A program made the translations under genes and the position numbers. A stretch of DNA of 7,759 bases, taken from an uncultured Bilophila sp. (lineage in GTDB: Bacteria > Desulfobacterota > Desulfovibrionia > Desulfovibrionales > Desulfovibrionaceae). How positions within the stretch are numbered: the first letter of the stretch is position 1; each line of letters starts with the position of its first letter. The stretch is from assembly GCA_959604115.1 (NCBI GenBank), contig CAUHBW010000178.1, positions 1 through 7,759 of the forward strand. Direction: 5' to 3'. Below are positions 6,101 to 7,759 of this stretch, piece after piece. Under the pieces are notes generated by a model, which made no database searches, was not told the DNA's origin, and worked only from the letters and a program-made list of their open reading frames with translations.

Positions 6101-7325
6101 TCAGCCATTCGGGAAGCAGGCGGGACAGCGGGAACAGGGCCAGCATGCCGAGCGGCGGCAGCAGGCAGATCAGGAAAAAGCGTTTCGCGCCGGGAAGGCG
6201 GCGCAGGCAGGCCGCGAACGTGCCCGGCAGGAGCAGCAGCATGAACAGGGGCCACAGGGGCAGGAACTGGAGCGTCCACGTGTAGCCGGGAACCAGCGGC
6301 GCGACTGAGATGGCGATGCCGAGCAGGGCCAGCAGCACGAACTGCATATCAATAAAAGGGGCGTGGTGACGCGTCCGCAGCATGTGCCTGCCCACATGCG
6401 GCAGGATGAGCAGTGCCACGCCGGGCGCGAGCAGGCCGGGCATGTCCCAGCGGCTGACCTCGCCCGCGGGCGTCGTGGGCAGTCCCCAGAAGGCTTGGAC
6501 CCAGACGGCGGCGATGTAGAGCGCGGCCCACATCCGCCATTCCCGGCGTTCGGCCACGCCGCGCAGGAGGCACAGGAACAGCAGCACGGCAAGCAGCACC
6601 AGTTGCGGCTGCGAACCGAGATTGTCCACGATGGTCAGGCTCGCCGCGTCGCGCAGCAGGGGCACGAACCCCGGCGCCGGGATGCCGTTGACCCGGAGAT
6701 AGATGTCGGTGTGTTCGGGCAGTGGATTGGGCAGCGGGTAAAGTCCGTCATTGGAGGGGCGCACCGGCGTTCCCGTCGTTTCGCCGGAACGGACCAGCCA
6801 GACCTGCGGAGTGCCGGGAAGCTGATCGGCGATGCGGGTGTTCAGATCCAGCACGAGCGGAAAGACCGGAACCTTGCCGTCGGGGGCGAGGCGCATCCAC
6901 AGCGTTCCCGCGTGGTGCGGCAGGGTTTCGGGCTCGTACGGCGTGAATTCCTTTCGCATGTCCGGGGCGAGTACCTCTCCCAGCGTATGGGTGCCCTTGG
7001 GGTCCAGCAGCCAGGCCATCTGGAGCGGGACTTCGGCGTTCATTTGCGTGGAGGCGGGGTTGGCTTCGCCGGGAACGGCGGGGAGGGCTCCCGTCTGTAC
7101 GGGCTGCTCGACGGGCGCTTCCGGGGTGGTCTGCTCGACGACGGCCTGAAGGGCTTCCTGCACAGCCGGGGGCGGCGCCACGACGGAAGGCTCCGCCGGG
7201 GCCGTGGGCGACGTCGGTTCCGCCCCGGCGTCGCCGGGACAGATCAGCAGCAGGAAGGCGAATACCGGCACGCACAAACGGAAAAGCCGGGAGAAACGTC
7301 TGAACGGCAAAGAATGAGAGTGCAT
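3135..7325 (-). CDS. 7TMR-DISM pseudo-hybrid histidine kinase with C-terminal HPt
   Basis: A 1396-residue inner-membrane signalling protein. Signal peptide 1-35 (FRRFSRLFR, hydrophobic VFAFLLLIC, AGA before E36). Pro/Ala-rich spacer to about 100. Periplasmic 7TMR-DISMED2-like domain about 103-230 (LLDPKGTHTLGEVL, TLWMRL, IYLRVNG). Seven membrane helices near 241-257, 263-282, 296-312, 324-346, 350-374, 382-404 and 419-442. Histidine-kinase-like region 540-738: the SHELRxPL site is EESLRAPL with E545 for His, the N-box Asn is S659, DTGSG (691-695) is kept, GLGL is TLAL (703-706), and the ATP lid is almost absent. Receiver-like region 765-885: acidic pair replaced by S771-T772, D815 and K868 kept, Thr/Ser replaced by V848. 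Low-complexity linker 886-1305. HPt-like domain 1306-1396 with H1343. The kinase is therefore probably inactive, so the protein may act as a sensor scaffold or phosphate relay. The start is set by the signal peptide; no ribosome site precedes it. Confidence 0.9.
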   Translation of the reverse strand: MHSHSLPFRRFSRLFRLCVPVFAFLLLICPGDAGAEPTSPTAPAEPSVVAPPPAVQEALQAVVEQTTPEAPVEQPVQTGALPAVPGEANPASTQMNAEVPLQMAWLLDPKGTHTLGEVLAPDMRKEFTPYEPETLPHHAGTLWMRLAPDGKVPVFPLVLDLNTRIADQLPGTPQVWLVRSGETTGTPVRPSNDGLYPLPNPLPEHTDIYLRVNGIPAPGFVPLLRDAASLTIVDNLGSQPQLVLLAVLLFLCLLRGVAERREWRMWAALYIAAVWVQAFWGLPTTPAGEVSRWDMPGLLAPGVALLILPHVGRHMLRTRHHAPFIDMQFVLLALLGIAISVAPLVPGYTWTLQFLPLWPLFMLLLLPGTFAACLRRLPGAKRFFLICLLPPLGMLALFPLSRLLPEWLIAMLPHALDGFMTPGVVSLIPLTFLTLSALMAALSPSPKPLPAPNSRTSRETPKTGRAGVAALELGGFPDEPAPSGNRLPSLSIEPEGLAIATFPMPKPVPARVQPEPTVAAKPRKPENRPYPQALQAPLSAGMVEESLRAPLDALLRAISAVDQSPLSAEARRRTDALGVAGRNLATAIGNMGKSAPAPDEFRKESFDLNQLLLETHEAVANLAESKNLGLSWFTAPHLPRHYEGHRAQLADVLALLVESAVLATERGMVQIRAQRLPESTDPGHLLFTVSDTGSGMPPLGRSTLALVRAWELVGPDGELVSLESGPKGTTISFSMRLTARVTEQQPAPAVEPDKDNLSRLPASALRIIVVSTLPANRQMLSFYLDELPHEIIEARSAEEAQQLYRRTPGALLIFDDDMPEEAIGNAVAAIRIFEGEHNFPLACILALVNSGEQIESLRRAGCTHFLKKPITRKELRHLTLRLAPVSRRFKDTDETPATPKPKPEAKRPAATPKPAKPLPVDLPDLPTPTAEQPAASAKTGLLRKLLSPFRKQNGPVSKTAAVKPEEETVVVLTEKAEKPKLSSVGDPMPITKTDAAPKETKRPARPNPLEERAKRMPARSTAPSNTAEWVGDPMPIVKPQDVPTKRPEAVAAQEPPATSAKASPAVASKPAPEAKPDPIPDAAEWVGDPMPLIKPLSLEPEKPAPAPQADPTKAESPLTLAMEPEKEPLSLTSQADPVRGETPLSLNEPLLLGEPLDETAPRVLDGDALLLNAPVAETEALSLDGLEIEKPPVITLTEPLGKPAEPAKVPADEPPLPDLFGDALPAKPETPSRSLLDEADRLAPCEQGSRPAPATGELTIEDIVELGEPVAPEEPAKEPERPAAPETPQAPVPTETHPSEEQQEEASDEAIHSLLAELDAALERAIRGGISGDTQAVRKAAAHIGRLAESYDLRVLDDPARCLEEAACSGNMDEIAQIMPDLVSVINKNRASFEEQ
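3885..4043 (-). repeat. Tandem PLSL/EPEK/QADP repeats in the linker
   Basis: Residues 1095-1116 (PLSLEPEK to QADPTKAES), 1117-1142 (PLTL, EPEK, QADPVRGET) and the partial unit from 1143 (PLSLNEP) are degenerate copies of a unit of 22-26 residues. At DNA level the two QADP segments share GGGATCGGCCTG on the plus strand. This looks like in-frame duplication inside a disordered linker. Confidence 0.7.
4053..4376 (-). repeat. Three dispersed VGDPMP repeats in the linker
   Basis: The plus-strand 18-mer GGGCATGGGGTCGCCCAC occurs identically at 4053-4070, 4221-4238 and 4359-4376. It encodes VGDPMP centred on M1090, M1034 and M988. Two copies are extended to AEWVGDPMP and all are followed by I or L and a lysine soon after. 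Spacing is 46 and 56 residues, all in frame. Confidence 0.85.
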
Positions 7326-7424
7326 AGGCGATAGGGGGTTCGGGTGACGGAAGAAAAGGCCGCGTTGTCGAGAGCCGCGCCGAAGCATCCATAAAGGGGA
7401 GGTCGGCGTTTTCAGAGAACGAGC

Positions 7425-7457
7425 ATTGTAAATACGCCGCTCGGAAGCTCTGGGCAA
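7425..7457 (-). promoter_or_regulatory. Possible promoter of the sensor gene
   Basis: Read leftward, TTGCCC (7457-7452, 4 of 6) is followed after 17 bp by TATTTA (7434-7429), which overlaps TACAAT (7430-7425, 5 of 6 but 21 bp away). A T/A-rich run (TTTTTTAATAA) lies just upstream of the -35. The leader would be about 95-100 nt. It lies within about 100 bp of the rightward promoters, so the two directions share a control region. Confidence 0.35.
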
Positions 7458-7528
7458 GTTATTAAAAAAGCCATATGATATTTCACTGTTAGAGAACATT
7501 GAGGTGATGCCCCGGAGGTCGTCGCAAG

Positions 7529-7586
7529 AAAAAAGCGAAAAAAATTCTAAAAAGTCGTTGACAGGGAGGGCCGAGAGGTGCATAAC
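7529..7586 (+). promoter_or_regulatory. Upstream tandem promoter (P1) with phased A-tracts
   Basis: Perfect TTGACA (7558-7563), 17-bp spacer, then CATAAC (7581-7586, 4 of 6). A-tracts at 7529-7534, 7538-7544 and 7549-7553 have centres about 10 bp apart, one helical turn, and form an AT-rich UP-like block in otherwise GC-rich DNA. The bases after the -10 are GC-rich, as in stringently controlled stable RNA promoters. It points rightward, away from the sensor gene. Confidence 0.72.
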
Positions 7587-7600
7587 CCGTTCTCGCCGCT

Positions 7601-7619
7601 GCGGGACGGAACGTCTCGC
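7601..7619 (+). other. Stem-loop at the start of the P1 transcript
   Basis: GCGGGACG (7601-7608) pairs with CGTCTCGC (7612-7619) over the loop GAA with one G-T wobble. It lies a few bases after the expected P1 start (about 7593). Confidence 0.5.
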
Positions 7620-7659
7620 GGAGCCGAGCCAGGCCGGAAGGGTTGAGTGAGGCGGGGCG

Positions 7660-7722
7660 AAAAGGTTTTTTGAAAAAAAGACGAAAAAAGTTGTTGACAG
7701 CGAAAGGGAGTCGAGATAAGTT
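7660..7722 (+). promoter_or_regulatory. Downstream tandem promoter (P2) of a likely stable RNA operon
   Basis: Perfect TTGACA (7694-7699), followed by TAAGTT (7717-7722) at 17 bp or by the overlapping GATAAG (7715-7720) at 15 bp. The upstream block has A or T runs at 7660-7663, 7666-7671, 7673-7679 and 7684-7689. Bases from the A-tract through the -35, and TTCTCGC after the -10, match P1, so the two promoters look like diverged duplicates 136 bp apart. Tandem strong promoters with UP-like DNA and GC-rich start regions are typical of rRNA operons and some tRNA operons. The transcribed gene itself is outside the window. Confidence 0.75.
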
Positions 7723-7734
7723 CTCGCTTCTGCG

Positions 7735-7755
7735 CCGGGGAGAAAAGCTCCTCGG
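7735..7755 (+). other. Stem-loop at the start of the P2 transcript
   Basis: CCGGGGAG (7735-7742) pairs with CTCCTCGG (7748-7755) over the loop AAAAG with one G-T wobble. It falls just after the expected P2 start (about 7729), at the same relative place as the stem after P1, and would form the beginning of the leader RNA. Confidence 0.5.
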
Positions 7756-7759
7756 GCCG

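Noticed and set aside
4695..6308. Rightward open frame of 537 codons opposite the sensor gene
   Set aside because: The composition (runs of Arg, Gly, Gln, Ala, His) is typical of an antisense shadow, while the leftward frame shows signal peptide, seven helices and signalling domains. Same for the rightward frame at 6363-7334.
7241..7260. Lipobox in the signal peptide (LLIC)
   Set aside because: Ile directly before Cys does not fit the lipobox, and AGA before E36 is a normal signal peptidase I site.
7400..7500. Sigma-54 promoter before the sensor gene (TGGC ... TTGC)
   Set aside because: The distance between the GG and GC elements is about 15 nt rather than 10, so the match fails.
7326..7583. 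Extended start of the sensor gene up to 7583
   Set aside because: It would place 86 residues before a well-formed signal peptide and overlap the rightward promoter P1. The extension has no protein-like character.

Overview
The window reads as chromosomal DNA from a GC-rich Gram-negative bacterium, most likely a deltaproteobacterium of the Desulfovibrionaceae type. This rests on the style of the proteins, the overall GC-rich codon use and the rrn/tRNA-like promoters at the right end. It is an inference, because no marker gene fixes the taxon. No transposase, integrase, phage gene, CRISPR array or complete RNA gene is visible.

Left part (1-2746). lysA (diaminopimelate decarboxylase) runs leftward and is followed by a perfect palindrome at the window edge. 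A 223-bp divergent spacer separates it from a short SlyD-like FKBP prolyl isomerase, which runs rightward and ends at a clear intrinsic terminator. A 193-codon gene of unknown function follows in the same direction and has its own intrinsic terminator. Each gene looks like a separate transcription unit.

Middle (2747-3134). A convergent, gene-free stretch holds a perfect 12-bp-stem hairpin and, next to the following gene, a perfect 16-bp-stem hairpin.

Right part (3135-7325). One very large leftward gene encodes a 1396-residue membrane signalling protein. It carries, in order, a signal peptide, a periplasmic 7TMR-DISMED2-like sensor domain, seven transmembrane helices, a histidine-kinase-like module, a receiver-like module, a roughly 420-residue Pro/Ala/Glu-rich linker with internal repeats, and a C-terminal HPt-like domain. 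The residues needed for catalysis are missing in the kinase module (His to Glu, N-box Asn to Ser, ATP lid and G2 glycines lost). The receiver has lost its acidic pair and its Thr/Ser. The HPt histidine is kept. This pseudo-phosphorelay architecture is the most interesting protein in the window.

Right end (7326-7759). The spacer carries a possible leftward promoter for the sensor gene. It also carries two tandem, mutually similar rightward promoters, each preceded by A-tracts and followed at once by a GC-rich stem-loop. They look like promoters of a stable RNA operon (rRNA or tRNA) that starts just beyond the window.
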